Shown here: one piece after another, positions 1-8,515 of the stretch
Layout of the letters: each line of letters opens with the position of its first letter
Position numbering within the stretch: the stretch's first letter is position 1
NCBI RefSeq assembly: GCF_900186585.1
Contig: NZ_FYDD01000004.1
Location: 620,001 to 684,000, forward strand
Source of the DNA: Massiliimalia timonensis
GTDB taxonomy: Bacteria; Bacillota; Clostridia; Oscillospirales; Ruminococcaceae
Length of the DNA: 64,000 nt
Direction of reading: 5' to 3'
Translations under genes and position numbers: made by a program
The notes under the pieces: generated by a model
The model's database searches: none
Told to the model about the DNA's origin: nothing
Seen by the model: only the letters and a program-made list of their open reading frames with translations

Positions 1-455
1 CCATGATGAAAGGGCTTCCGCTGGCTTATAACAAGGATATGCAGGAGGATAAGGAACCGATCTTTGATTCCTGCAAAACGGCGAAGCTGTGCGTCAGTAC
101 CATGCTCCCCATGCTGAAAACTATGCGGGTGCTCAAGGACAACATGCGCGCCGCCGCGGCAAAAGGATTTATCAACGCGACTGACTGCGCAGATTATCTG
201 GTGAAAAAAGGAATGGCGTTCCGTGACGCTTATAAGATCACTGGCACGCTGGTGGCTTACTGCATTGACCACAACAAAACGCTGGAAACCTTGTCTTTGG
301 AAGAATACAGGGAAATGAGCGGCCTGTTTGAAGAGGATGTATTCCATGCGATCAGCTTGGATACCTGTGTAAAGGGCAGAAATGTGTTGGGCGGTCCGGC
401 ACCGGAAATGGTAAAACAGCAGGTAGCCGAAGCGAGAAAGCTGTTATCAGAATAA
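1..455 (+). CDS. argH: Argininosuccinate lyase, C-terminal part (cut by window start)
   Basis: Argininosuccinate lyase splits argininosuccinate into arginine and fumarate, the last step of arginine synthesis, in the cytoplasm. The frame is open from the left edge; the first complete codon is at position 3, and about 150 residues of a protein that is usually near 460 are present. The stretch MKGLPLAYNKDMQEDKE is typical of ArgH, and the C-terminal end (VLGGPAPEMV) matches the helical tail of the family. The catalytic signature GSSxMPxKxNP would lie just upstream, outside the window. argC begins 17 bases after the stop, so this is the upstream gene of the arg operon. The ATG at 3 is an internal methionine, not a start. 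Confidence 0.95.
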   Translation, partial: MMKGLPLAYNKDMQEDKEPIFDSCKTAKLCVSTMLPMLKTMRVLKDNMRAAAAKGFINATDCADYLVKKGMAFRDAYKITGTLVAYCIDHNKTLETLSLEEYREMSGLFEEDVFHAISLDTCVKGRNVLGGPAPEMVKQQVAEARKLLSE

Positions 456-472
456 AGAATCGAGGAGAGAAA

Positions 473-1516
473 ATGGCTCAGACAAAAGTAGGGATCATAG
501 GGGCGACCGGATATGCGGGGGAAGAACTGGTACGCATTTTGTTAAACCACCCAAATGTGACGCTGGCGGCAATCAGCTCTGTCAGCTTTGAGGGGAAAAA
601 GCTAAGCGAGGTTTATCCCTCCTTGTATCAGATCTGCGATATGGCGCTGACAAACGAGGATACTGTGATCGCACAGAGCGATGTGATTTTTGCCTCTTTG
701 CCGCATGGATTGTGCGAAGCGCTTGCGAAAAAAGCGGTCGGGCAGGGGAAAAAGTTTATTGATTTGGGCGCGGATTTCCGCCTAAAAGACGAAGCGGATT
801 ATCAGCAATGGTATGGGCTGGAATACAAAGAAAAAGAACTTCATACCCATTCCTGCTACTGTATCCCGGAACTGCACCGGGAGCGGCTTGGAAAGGATAT
901 TTCCATTATCGGAAATCCGGGCTGTTACCCTACCAGCATCGCGTTGGGGATGGCGCCGATTGCCAAAAGCGGGCTGGCGGATCTGAATACCTTGGTCATC
1001 GACTCGAAATCAGGTGTAACTGGGGCAGGGCGGGGGCTTTCCCAAACCACCCATTACCCGGACTGCAATGAGGCGTTTTCTCCGTATAAAACAGCGGTTC
1101 ACCGCCACACCCCGGAAATTGAGCAGACTTTGTCCGAGCTTTCCGGCGAACCGGTGCGGGTGACCTTTGTGCCGCATCTGCTCCCGGTAAACCGGGGGAT
1201 CGTATCTACGATGTATGTCACCTTAAAGGAGGGCGCATCTAAGGAAACGGTGCGGGCATTATATGAATCCGCTTACCAAAACGAAAAGTTTGTGCGGGTA
1301 TTGCCGGACGGTGATACGGCAAACCTAAAGCATGTGAAGTTTTCCAATTACTGCGACATATCGCTGCATTTTGACTCCAGAACCAACCGCCTGATCGTGG
1401 TGTCCACGATCGACAATATGGTAAAGGGGGCGGCCGGGCAGGCTGTGCAGAACATGAACCTGCTGTGCGGGTTTGAAGAAGACGCGGGGCTTTGTCTGGT
1501 TCCGCCGGCATTTTAA
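473..1516 (+). CDS. argC: N-acetyl-gamma-glutamyl-phosphate reductase
   Basis: ArgC reduces N-acetylglutamyl-5-phosphate to the semialdehyde with NADPH, third step of ornithine synthesis. The 347-residue protein has an N-terminal nucleotide-binding fold (GIIGATGYAGEEL, residues 8-19), and the active-site cysteine lies at 151 in GNPGCYPT. The histidine-containing segment HRHTPEIEQ and the C-terminal NMVKGAAGQAVQN are family hallmarks. Length is normal for the short form. GAGGAGAG lies just before the ATG. It sits between argH and argJ with very short gaps, as one transcription unit. Confidence 0.97.
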   Translation: MAQTKVGIIGATGYAGEELVRILLNHPNVTLAAISSVSFEGKKLSEVYPSLYQICDMALTNEDTVIAQSDVIFASLPHGLCEALAKKAVGQGKKFIDLGADFRLKDEADYQQWYGLEYKEKELHTHSCYCIPELHRERLGKDISIIGNPGCYPTSIALGMAPIAKSGLADLNTLVIDSKSGVTGAGRGLSQTTHYPDCNEAFSPYKTAVHRHTPEIEQTLSELSGEPVRVTFVPHLLPVNRGIVSTMYVTLKEGASKETVRALYESAYQNEKFVRVLPDGDTANLKHVKFSNYCDISLHFDSRTNRLIVVSTIDNMVKGAAGQAVQNMNLLCGFEEDAGLCLVPPAF

Positions 1517-1555
1517 AGAATGAGGGAATTTCTCAAAGGAGAGGCAGGAAAAACC

Positions 1556-2797
1556 ATGAGAATGATAAAATATGAGGGACTGGAGCTGGTAAGCGGCGGG
1601 GTCTGCGCACCGAAAGGATTTAAGGCGGCGGGAGTCCACTGCGGGATCAGAAAAAACAGGGCGAAAAAGGATTTGGCAATGATCTGTTCCGACCAGCTTT
1701 GCGACGCGGCGGCAGTTTATACCCAAAACTTGGTAAAAGGCGCGCCGATTTTAGTGACCCAGCAGAATTTGAAAAACGGGAAAGCGCAGGCTGTGATCGT
1801 CAACAGCGGGAATGCGAATACCTGTAACGCAGACGGGGAGGCAAAGGCCGCGGCAATGTGTGAGATTGCCGGCAAGGCGCTGAACCTGCCGGAGGAGGAC
1901 GTGATCGTGGCCTCTACCGGGGTGATCGGGCAGGTGCTGGAGCTGGAGCCGATCGTTTCCCACGCAGAAGAACTGGCAAAAGCGCTTTCTTATGAGGGCG
2001 GACATGACGCTGCAAACGCGATTTTGACTACCGACACCTGCGAAAAGGAAGTGGCGGTCCGTTTTGAATTGGCAGGGAAAACCTGCACCATTGCCGGCAT
2101 GGCAAAGGGCAGCGGCATGATCCATCCAAACATGGCGACGATGCTCTGCTTTATGACGACGGATGCAGCGATCGACCACGAGGTACTGCAAAAAGCTTTG
2201 TCAACGGTAGTCAATGACACATTTAATATGGTTTCAGTAGACGGGGATACCTCTACGAATGACATGGCCTCTATCATGGCCAACGGTATGGCGGGCAACC
2301 CATTGATCGATTCGGTGGAAAGCGAAGAATATGAACTGTTTCGGGAAGCCTTGTTTGCTGTGCTGATGAACCTGTCCCGGATGATCGCAGGGGACGGCGA
2401 GGGAGCCACAAAGCTTTTGGAATGCGTTGTGACCGGCGCTGTGGATACCCAAAACGCAAAAATTATCGCGAAGAGCGTCATCACTTCCAATCTGTTCAAA
2501 TGCGCGATGTTTGGCGAGGATGCCAACTGGGGCCGTATTCTCTGCGCGATCGGCTATAGCAAGGCTGATCTTGATATCCACAAGGTGGAAGTGATTCTTT
2601 CTTCAGAGGCTGGGAGCCTGCAGGTTTGCAAAAACGGGGCTGGGGTAGCTTTTAGCGAAGAGAAGGCCGCAGAGATCTTAAAAGAGGAAGAGATCAAAAT
2701 TATTGTAAATTTGGGCGACGGAAACGGAAAAGCTGTTGCATGGGGTTGCGATTTGACCTATAATTATGTTAAAATTAATGGGGACTATCGTACCTAA
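1556..2797 (+). CDS. argJ: Glutamate N-acetyltransferase / amino-acid acetyltransferase
   Basis: ArgJ transfers acetyl from N-acetylornithine to glutamate, recycling the acetyl group, and in bifunctional forms also uses acetyl-CoA. The 413-residue precursor contains KGSGMIHPNMATML, where the chain cuts itself before the nucleophile Thr195 to make alpha and beta subunits. I chose the ATG at 1556 because AAAGGAG (1535-1541) is well spaced before it; an in-frame ATG at 1520 only adds a lysine-rich leader and has no good ribosome site. With ArgJ present and no argA or argE seen, a cyclic acetyl pathway is likely. Whether it is bifunctional cannot be read from sequence by eye. Confidence 0.95.
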   Translation: MRMIKYEGLELVSGGVCAPKGFKAAGVHCGIRKNRAKKDLAMICSDQLCDAAAVYTQNLVKGAPILVTQQNLKNGKAQAVIVNSGNANTCNADGEAKAAAMCEIAGKALNLPEEDVIVASTGVIGQVLELEPIVSHAEELAKALSYEGGHDAANAILTTDTCEKEVAVRFELAGKTCTIAGMAKGSGMIHPNMATMLCFMTTDAAIDHEVLQKALSTVVNDTFNMVSVDGDTSTNDMASIMANGMAGNPLIDSVESEEYELFREALFAVLMNLSRMIAGDGEGATKLLECVVTGAVDTQNAKIIAKSVITSNLFKCAMFGEDANWGRILCAIGYSKADLDIHKVEVILSSEAGSLQVCKNGAGVAFSEEKAAEILKEEEIKIIVNLGDGNGKAVAWGCDLTYNYVKINGDYRT

Positions 2798-2829
2798 CTC
2801 CATGAGTTTGATTTTTGGAGGAAGAAACG

Positions 2830-3705
2830 ATGGAAACAGAGAAGATCGAAAAGATTTCCAATGCGGTGAAAGCGCAGGTTTTGGTAAGTGCTTTGCCGTA
2901 TATTCAAAAATATTATCAGAAAATCGTTGTGGTGAAGTACGGCGGCAACGCCATGACCAGTCAGGAATTAAAAGATGCGGTGATGACCGACGTGGTCATG
3001 CTTTCCTTGATTGGGGTCAAGGTGGTGCTGGTGCATGGCGGCGGACCGGAAATTAACGAGATGCTGGCGCGCGTGGGCAAGGAATCCAAATTTGTCAACG
3101 GCCTGCGGTATACGGATAAGGAAACCGCAGAGATCGTCCAGATGGTTTTAGCCGGAAAGGTGAACAAGGGTCTAGTTTCCCTGCTGACCCAGCATGGCGG
3201 CAATGCGATCGGCCTTTGTGGGATCGACGGGGATATGATCCGTTGTGAAAAAAAGACCAGCCAGGATTTGGGCTTTGTGGGACACATTACCGATGTGAAC
3301 ACCAAACCGATTTTGGATGCGCTGGACAGCGGATACATCCCGGTCATCTCTACGGTGGCGGCAGACGAAAAGGGCGATGTTTACAACATCAACGCCGATA
3401 CGGCAGCCGCGAAGATCGCCGCTGCGCTGCATGCGGAAAACCTGATTTTGATGACTGACATCCGTGGGCTTTTACGGGATAAGGATGATGAGGATACCTT
3501 GATCCCAGCCGTGGCCGTCAGCGAGGTCCCGCAGTTGATCCGCCAGGGGGTCATTTCAGGCGGGATGATCCCAAAAATCGAGTGCTGCGTGGAATCTATC
3601 CGCCGGGGCGTGCAGAAGTCGCTGATCATTGACGGCAGGATCCCGCATTCTATCATGATCGAGTTATTTTCTGATGAGGGGATTGGAACGCTGTTTACAG
3701 CTTAA
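2830..3705 (+). CDS. argB: Acetylglutamate kinase
   Basis: ArgB phosphorylates N-acetylglutamate with ATP, usually the arginine-controlled step in cyclic pathways. The 291-residue amino-acid-kinase fold shows KYGGNAM near residue 36, VLVHGGGPEIN (substrate-binding glycine loop), NADTAAAKIA and SGGMIPKIECC. The N-terminal helix (EKISNAVKAQVLVSALPYI) resembles the extension found in arginine-sensitive hexameric enzymes; that is inference. The start is the ATG at 2830, preceded by GGAGG at 2818-2822; a TTG at 2815 overlaps that ribosome site and is unlikely. It lies between argJ and argD. Confidence 0.96.
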   Translation: METEKIEKISNAVKAQVLVSALPYIQKYYQKIVVVKYGGNAMTSQELKDAVMTDVVMLSLIGVKVVLVHGGGPEINEMLARVGKESKFVNGLRYTDKETAEIVQMVLAGKVNKGLVSLLTQHGGNAIGLCGIDGDMIRCEKKTSQDLGFVGHITDVNTKPILDALDSGYIPVISTVAADEKGDVYNINADTAAAKIAAALHAENLILMTDIRGLLRDKDDEDTLIPAVAVSEVPQLIRQGVISGGMIPKIECCVESIRRGVQKSLIIDGRIPHSIMIELFSDEGIGTLFTA

Positions 3706-3734
3706 AATAACCATAAAAAGGAATGGAGAATAAA

Positions 3735-4928
3735 ATGATGAGCGCGATTAAAGAACATGACAAAAAGCAGATCGTTGGAACGTACGCCCGCTTTGATGTG
3801 GCGATGGTAAGCGGCAAAAGCGCGACCTGCTGGGATGAAACGGGAAAGTCTTATATTGACTTTACCTCTGGGATCGGCGTCAATTCTCTTGGATTTGCAG
3901 ATGATGAATGGGTCGAGGTGATCTCCCGTCAGGCGGGGAATCTTCAGCACATGAGCAATCTCTATTACACGGCTCCGTGTGTGGAATTGGCAGACCGCCT
4001 GTGCGAAGCAACGGGTTATGAAAAGGTATTCTTTGCAAATTCCGGCGCAGAAGCAAATGAGGGCGCGATCAAAGTTGCAAGAAAGTACAGCTTTGATAAA
4101 TACGGAGAGGGCCGAAATAAGATCGTTTGTCTGATAAACTCGTTCCACGGCCGTACTGTGACCACTCTTTCCGCGACCGGGCAGGATGTGTTCCACAACT
4201 ACTTCTTCCCATTTACGGAAGGGTTCGTATTTGCAAAAGCCAATGATCTGGTCGACGTTGTTTCTAAAATCGATGACAGTGTATGCGCGGTCATGTTTGA
4301 ATTCGTGCAGGGGGAAGGCGGTGTGATCCCGCTGGAAGAGTCCTTTGTAGAGGGGCTTTATACATACTGCCAAAAAAGAGACATCCTGACCATTGCCGAT
4401 GAAGTGCAGACTGGGGTTGGGCGCACCGGGACCTTTTTGGCCAGCGAGCAGTTTGGTGTCCGCCCGGATATTACGACCTTGGCAAAAGGGCTGGGCGGCG
4501 GCCTGCCGATCGGGGCGGTTCTCTGCAATGAGAAGACCTGCAATGTTCTGGGTCCCGGCGATCATGGCTCTACCTTTGGGGGAAACCCCGTTTCTTGTGC
4601 GGGGGCGAACGTGTGCATGAACCGGATCGCGAACGATGCGTTTTTAGAAGAAGTGCGCCGCAAATCGCGCGTTATCAAAGAGGCGATGATGGGGATCCGC
4701 GAGGTCGAGGGCCTGAGCGGGCTGGGGATGATGGTTGGAATCCAGCTTCACAGCCGCAAGGCAAAGGAAGTGGCGCAGGATTGTCTGGAGCACGGCCTGC
4801 TGGTGCTGACCGCCAAGGAAAAGATCCGTTTACTGCCTCCGTTAAATATTACCGATGAAGAATTAAGCCGGGGACTTAAAATTTTACGGGAAGTCCTGCT
4901 GGCAAATGAGGGGGATATTTTGGGATGA
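3735..4928 (+). CDS. argD: Acetylornithine aminotransferase
   Basis: A class-III PLP aminotransferase that makes N-acetylornithine from the semialdehyde using glutamate as amino donor. The 397-residue protein carries FFANSGAEANEGAIK, SFHGRT, the PLP-binding ADEVQTGVGRTG and the Schiff-base lysine K251 in TTLAKGLGGG. The start is placed at 3735, since GGAG (3725-3728) is six bases upstream; an in-frame ATG at 3723 abuts AAAGGA with no spacer. The end overlaps argF by four bases (ATGA), which implies translational coupling. Context in the arg operon separates it from succinylornithine or ornithine aminotransferases. Confidence 0.95.
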   Translation: MMSAIKEHDKKQIVGTYARFDVAMVSGKSATCWDETGKSYIDFTSGIGVNSLGFADDEWVEVISRQAGNLQHMSNLYYTAPCVELADRLCEATGYEKVFFANSGAEANEGAIKVARKYSFDKYGEGRNKIVCLINSFHGRTVTTLSATGQDVFHNYFFPFTEGFVFAKANDLVDVVSKIDDSVCAVMFEFVQGEGGVIPLEESFVEGLYTYCQKRDILTIADEVQTGVGRTGTFLASEQFGVRPDITTLAKGLGGGLPIGAVLCNEKTCNVLGPGDHGSTFGGNPVSCAGANVCMNRIANDAFLEEVRRKSRVIKEAMMGIREVEGLSGLGMMVGIQLHSRKAKEVAQDCLEHGLLVLTAKEKIRLLPPLNITDEELSRGLKILREVLLANEGDILG

Positions 4929-5839
4929 AGCATTTGTTGAAGATGCTGGATTTGAGCACAGAAGAGATTTTCAGCCTGCTCAATCTGGCTGACCAGTTAA
5001 AATATGAACAGAAGCATGGGATCGAACATCACCGTTTAAAGGGGAAGACTCTGGGGATGATCTTCCAGAAAGCCTCGACCCGTACCCGTGTGTCTTTTGA
5101 AACGGGAATGTACCAGCTTGGCGGTTACGCTCTGTTTTTAAGTTCCAATGATCTGCAGATCGGGCGCGGGGAACCGGTGCAGGATACCGCACGGGTGCTG
5201 TCCCGCTATTTGGACGGTATCATGATCCGGACCTTTGAGCAAAAAGAAGTAGAGGATCTGGCAAAATACGGTTCGATCCCGATCATCAATGGGCTGACCG
5301 ATTTTTGTCATCCATGCCAGATTTTGGCTGACCTTTTGACGATCCGGGAATACAAAGGCAGCTTTGATAACCTGAAAATGTGCTATCTTGGAGATGGGAA
5401 CAATATGGCTAATTCCCTGATCGTTGGGGGTTTAAAGGTTGGGATGAAAGTCAGCGCGGCCTGCCCGGAAGGATATCACCCGGATCCGGCTGTGCTGGAA
5501 TTTGCCGCGGGATACGGCGACCGTTTTGTACTGACCGGCGATGTGTTGGAAGCCGCCCGGGATGCCGATGTTGTGATTACCGACGTATGGGCTTCTATGG
5601 GGCAGGAGCAAGAAGCGCAGGAACGGCGCGAGGTGTTCGAGGGCGTTTATCAGATCAACAGCAACGTCATGGCTGCTGCAAAGAAAGACGCAATGGTACT
5701 GCACTGCCTGCCGGCGCACCGCGGGGAAGAGATCACCGAAGAGGTGCTGGAAGCGCACGCTAATGAAATTTTTGATGAAGCGGAAAACCGGCTCCATGCA
5801 CAGAAAGCTGTGCTGGTAAAACTGATGGAACGGAAATAA
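4925..5839 (+). CDS. argF: Ornithine carbamoyltransferase
   Basis: Makes citrulline from ornithine and carbamoyl phosphate. The 304-residue protein has the carbamoyl-phosphate loop STRTR (residues 51-55), the FCHPCQILAD motif, and the ornithine-binding MVLHCLPAHRGEEI near the C-terminus. It overlaps argD by four bases and is the last gene of the operon. argG is not in the window, and carAB is also absent, so carbamoyl phosphate must be supplied from elsewhere. An arcC-type kinase is not adjacent, which favours the anabolic role over arginine deiminase catabolism. Confidence 0.97.
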   Translation: MKHLLKMLDLSTEEIFSLLNLADQLKYEQKHGIEHHRLKGKTLGMIFQKASTRTRVSFETGMYQLGGYALFLSSNDLQIGRGEPVQDTARVLSRYLDGIMIRTFEQKEVEDLAKYGSIPIINGLTDFCHPCQILADLLTIREYKGSFDNLKMCYLGDGNNMANSLIVGGLKVGMKVSAACPEGYHPDPAVLEFAAGYGDRFVLTGDVLEAARDADVVITDVWASMGQEQEAQERREVFEGVYQINSNVMAAAKKDAMVLHCLPAHRGEEITEEVLEAHANEIFDEAENRLHAQKAVLVKLMERK

Positions 5840-5875
5840 AAAAGCACCTCGGACTTTTGTCCGAGGTGCTTTTTT
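5838..5875 (+). terminator. Rho-independent terminator after argF
   Basis: A perfect 14-bp stem (5841-5854 with 5859-5872) with a TTTT loop is followed by a T run, starting directly at the argF stop codon. It has A residues on the left side too, so it can serve in both directions for the converging gene that ends at 5918. Confidence 0.95.
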
Positions 5876-5917
5876 ATCAAACGATAAAACAAAATCAAGG
5901 CAACTGCTTTCCAGCGG

Positions 5918-7048
5918 TTATGTCCGGTTTTGCTGATGAGCGGCAATGGTATCCGCGATCTGCCGGAGGGTGTCCTCATATTCTGAGAAAAAGGCTTGGT
6001 AAGCCTCGCAAAAATAATTGATACTGCCACCGTTCGGGTGGGGGATCCGCATCCGGTTACAGCCACAGCGGCAGAGCTTATAAAACCGGCAGTCCCGGCA
6101 TTGCTTGGACACTGGCATGGATCTCTCTACAAATTGAAGCTCCCTGCGCGTTTTGTCGATTTGGGGGTAATCCACTTCATTCAGATTGCCAAGCTGATAC
6201 TCGTCCAGCATATAGAAATCGCAGGGGTAAACCTCCCCATCCGCTTCGACCACATATTGTTTTCCGCAGATCCCGCGCTGTTCGCAGGCAGCCGGCATGT
6301 ACCCTAAAAAGATCCCGATATAGTTTTCAAACTGGCGGATATAGGGCTGCTGGCCTTTTTGCAGGTCTTCATACCAAAGCTTAAAAAGGTCTTTTAAAAA
6401 GGTCCCGTATTGCTCCGGGGTAAGGGAATACTCATATTGTCCGCCTGTTTCGCCGATGGGATCCAGACAGGGGATAAACTGGAGATAACGGAACTGATGC
6501 TTTTTATAGAAGGTGTAAATTTCTTTGATCCGAGCCGCTGTCTGTCGATGGACCACCGTTAGGATATTGTATTCCACTTGGTAGCGGTTCAGCAGGTCGA
6601 TTGTTTCCATGATCCTGAAAAAGGTTCCTTCCCCGGAGGGAGAGCGGCGGTATGCATCGTGGGTTTTGCGGGTTCCGTCTAAGGAAATGCCCACTAAAAA
6701 TTGATTGTCTGCAAAAAACTTCGCCCATTCCTTGTCGATGCGGTAACCGTTGGTTTGGATGGAATTTTCAATCCGTAGTCCCACCGGCGCATATTTTTTT
6801 TGCAGCGCAAGGGATTTTCGGTAAAATTCAAGCCCTGCAAGGGTAGGCTCGCCGCCCTGATAAATGAAAGAACAGCTGCCCTCTGCGTAAGCAAGGGTTT
6901 TCTGGATGACTGCTTCCAAAGTAGCTTCGCTCATCATTCCATAATTCGGACAGAGACGGTTTTCGGTAATATCATGATAAAAACAATACTGACAGCGCAG
7001 GTCGCATGAACCGGAGGCCGGTTTCAGCATCACACAAATCGGCGGCAT
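5918..7048 (-). CDS. Anaerobic sulfatase-maturating enzyme (radical SAM, SPASM)
   Basis: This radical SAM enzyme converts an active-site cysteine (or serine) of sulfatases into formylglycine without oxygen. The 376-residue protein has the cluster motif CDLRCQYC with C15, C19 and C22, a glycine-rich YQGGEPTL (SAM binding), SIQTNG, and a cysteine-rich C-terminal SPASM region (CGKQYVVEADGEVYPCDFYML, then CRDCRFYKLCRCGCNR) that binds auxiliary clusters. It lies beside two cysteine-type sulfatases, which supports the assignment over other SPASM proteins. AAGGGAAGGAG precedes the ATG, and it has its own likely promoter (7099-7127), so it need not be made only with the sulfatases. Confidence 0.93.
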   Translation of the reverse strand: MPPICVMLKPASGSCDLRCQYCFYHDITENRLCPNYGMMSEATLEAVIQKTLAYAEGSCSFIYQGGEPTLAGLEFYRKSLALQKKYAPVGLRIENSIQTNGYRIDKEWAKFFADNQFLVGISLDGTRKTHDAYRRSPSGEGTFFRIMETIDLLNRYQVEYNILTVVHRQTAARIKEIYTFYKKHQFRYLQFIPCLDPIGETGGQYEYSLTPEQYGTFLKDLFKLWYEDLQKGQQPYIRQFENYIGIFLGYMPAACEQRGICGKQYVVEADGEVYPCDFYMLDEYQLGNLNEVDYPQIDKTRRELQFVERSMPVSKQCRDCRFYKLCRCGCNRMRIPHPNGGSINYFCEAYQAFFSEYEDTLRQIADTIAAHQQNRT

Positions 7049-7098
7049 AAATTAACTCCTTCCCTTACACAAAGGCAGTTTGAAACAGGTACTTTTTT

Positions 7099-7127
7099 AT
7101 TGTATCAGAAAACATGTGCCAGGGCAA
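7099..7127 (-). promoter_or_regulatory. Probable promoter of the sulfatase-maturating enzyme
   Basis: On the minus strand TTGCCC (7127-7122) and TACAAT (7104-7099) are 17 bases apart, about 50 bases upstream of the start codon. The -35 match is partial. Confidence 0.5.
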
Positions 7128-7170
7128 GATGCCTGCAATGACCGGCAACGGATCAACAAAAACGCGCACC

Positions 7171-8493
7171 CTAAAATTGACTTTGAGCCAGCCCTTTTAG
7201 ACAGGCAAGCCGCCGGTTGTAGGAGGCGGAGGGGATCGGGCCGTTTAAAAGGGGATCCTGCGTGTCGGCCATCCACTGGTATAACCGGCTGGCAAGTTCC
7301 TGTTTGATCGTTTCATATTCCGGCTCCTGCGCCAGATTTTTCGATTCCCACGGGTCCAGCTTCAAATCATACAGTTCCATAAAAGGTTTGATCGGAGCGA
7401 ACAGTTCAGGCAGCATCTTGCTGGAAGAAAGAGATTTTGCAACATCTCCCGGAACCTGCACGCCGTGGGTGCTTTCAAAGTTGAAGATGAGCTTGAAGTG
7501 TTCGGTACGGATCGCACGCATGGGATCATAGCTGTTATGATATGTTTTTTCTGCAAAAACGGCCTTGTTGGGCTGATATGGCTTGCCGGTCAGCAAGCTC
7601 CAGAAGCTTTTCCCTTGAACCTGTTCGGGGATAGAAATCCCGGCAGCCTCTAAAACGGTGGGCAGCAGGTCAATGTTGCTGATCAGCTGCGTGTACCTTT
7701 TCCCGCCGGTTATGCCATATCTGGGACAGCGCATCAAAAGGGCTGTCTTCAGTCCGGGATCGTAAAGCGTACCCTTGGCGCGGAAAAACGGAAAGCCGTG
7801 GTCAACTGTAAAAATAACCAGCGTATCCTCCGCATAGCCAAGATCCTGAATCGCCTGATAGACCCTGCCGATCGCCTGATCCACTTTTTTGATCGCTCCC
7901 TGAAACATGGCGAAGTCCTGTTCCGCCTCCGGTGTGTGTTTGATATATGGGGGAATACTTACCCCTAAGGCGGAGTCAGGTTCGGCGCCTTCAAAATCAA
8001 AGGGGCGGTGCGGTTCGAAAAAACCCACATGGGCAAAAAAAGGAGCATGTTGTTCTTGGGCTTTTCGTTCCTTCAAAAATTCGATCACCGAGCCAGCCAC
8101 CTTGGTGCATTCTTTTTCTCCGCCGCTTTGACGATAGGGCTTAAATTTCAAAAAGCTTTCGTCATAGGTGGCGTGCTGAAGCCCGAATTTGTAGCTGTCA
8201 TACCCGGCGTCGTGCAGTAGGTTTGCCATCGGCTTTTCGTTGGCATGGAACTGGGAAAACATCCCCTCCTGGCTTAAGCCGTACACCCCATTGGAATGGG
8301 GATAGCGCCCGGTCATTAAGCTGGCGCGGCTGGGAGAGCACTGCGGGGCCGTGCAGAAATTGTTTTCGAATAGTACCCCCTCCTCTGCGATGCGGTCCAG
8401 GTTGGGGGTCTGCACGGTGTCGATCCCGTACGCGCCAAGATACTGCCCCATATCATGGCAGATCATATAAACGATATTTAACTGTCTGGACAT
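7171..8493 (-). CDS. Cysteine-type sulfatase, heparan N-sulfatase-like
   Basis: A type I sulfatase of 440 residues. The formylglycine motif is C52-S-P-S-R with TGRYPHS following. Metal and substrate residues are suggested by ICHDMG (near 11-16), KFGLQH and VDHGFPF. The DH pair instead of DN, followed by FPF, and the line NIVYMICHDMGQYLGAYG recall the sulfamidase (N-sulfoglucosamine) branch; substrate is inference. There is no signal peptide, so it acts in the cytoplasm. The start is the ATG at 8493 with AAAGGAG five bases upstream; an upstream in-frame codon would overlap the preceding sulfatase. It is the last gene of the transporter-sulfatase run. Confidence 0.9.
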   Translation of the reverse strand: MSRQLNIVYMICHDMGQYLGAYGIDTVQTPNLDRIAEEGVLFENNFCTAPQCSPSRASLMTGRYPHSNGVYGLSQEGMFSQFHANEKPMANLLHDAGYDSYKFGLQHATYDESFLKFKPYRQSGGEKECTKVAGSVIEFLKERKAQEQHAPFFAHVGFFEPHRPFDFEGAEPDSALGVSIPPYIKHTPEAEQDFAMFQGAIKKVDQAIGRVYQAIQDLGYAEDTLVIFTVDHGFPFFRAKGTLYDPGLKTALLMRCPRYGITGGKRYTQLISNIDLLPTVLEAAGISIPEQVQGKSFWSLLTGKPYQPNKAVFAEKTYHNSYDPMRAIRTEHFKLIFNFESTHGVQVPGDVAKSLSSSKMLPELFAPIKPFMELYDLKLDPWESKNLAQEPEYETIKQELASRLYQWMADTQDPLLNGPIPSASYNRRLACLKGLAQSQF

Positions 8494-8515
8494 AGCTGCT
8501 CCTTTCTGGGATGAT

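Noticed and set aside
1-472. ARG-box or T-box upstream of the arginine genes
   Set aside because: The operon start lies left of the window, so no leader can be judged.
3702-4565. 287-residue minus-strand open frame opposite argD
   Set aside because: argD is certain on the other strand and this frame shows no family motif or ribosome site.
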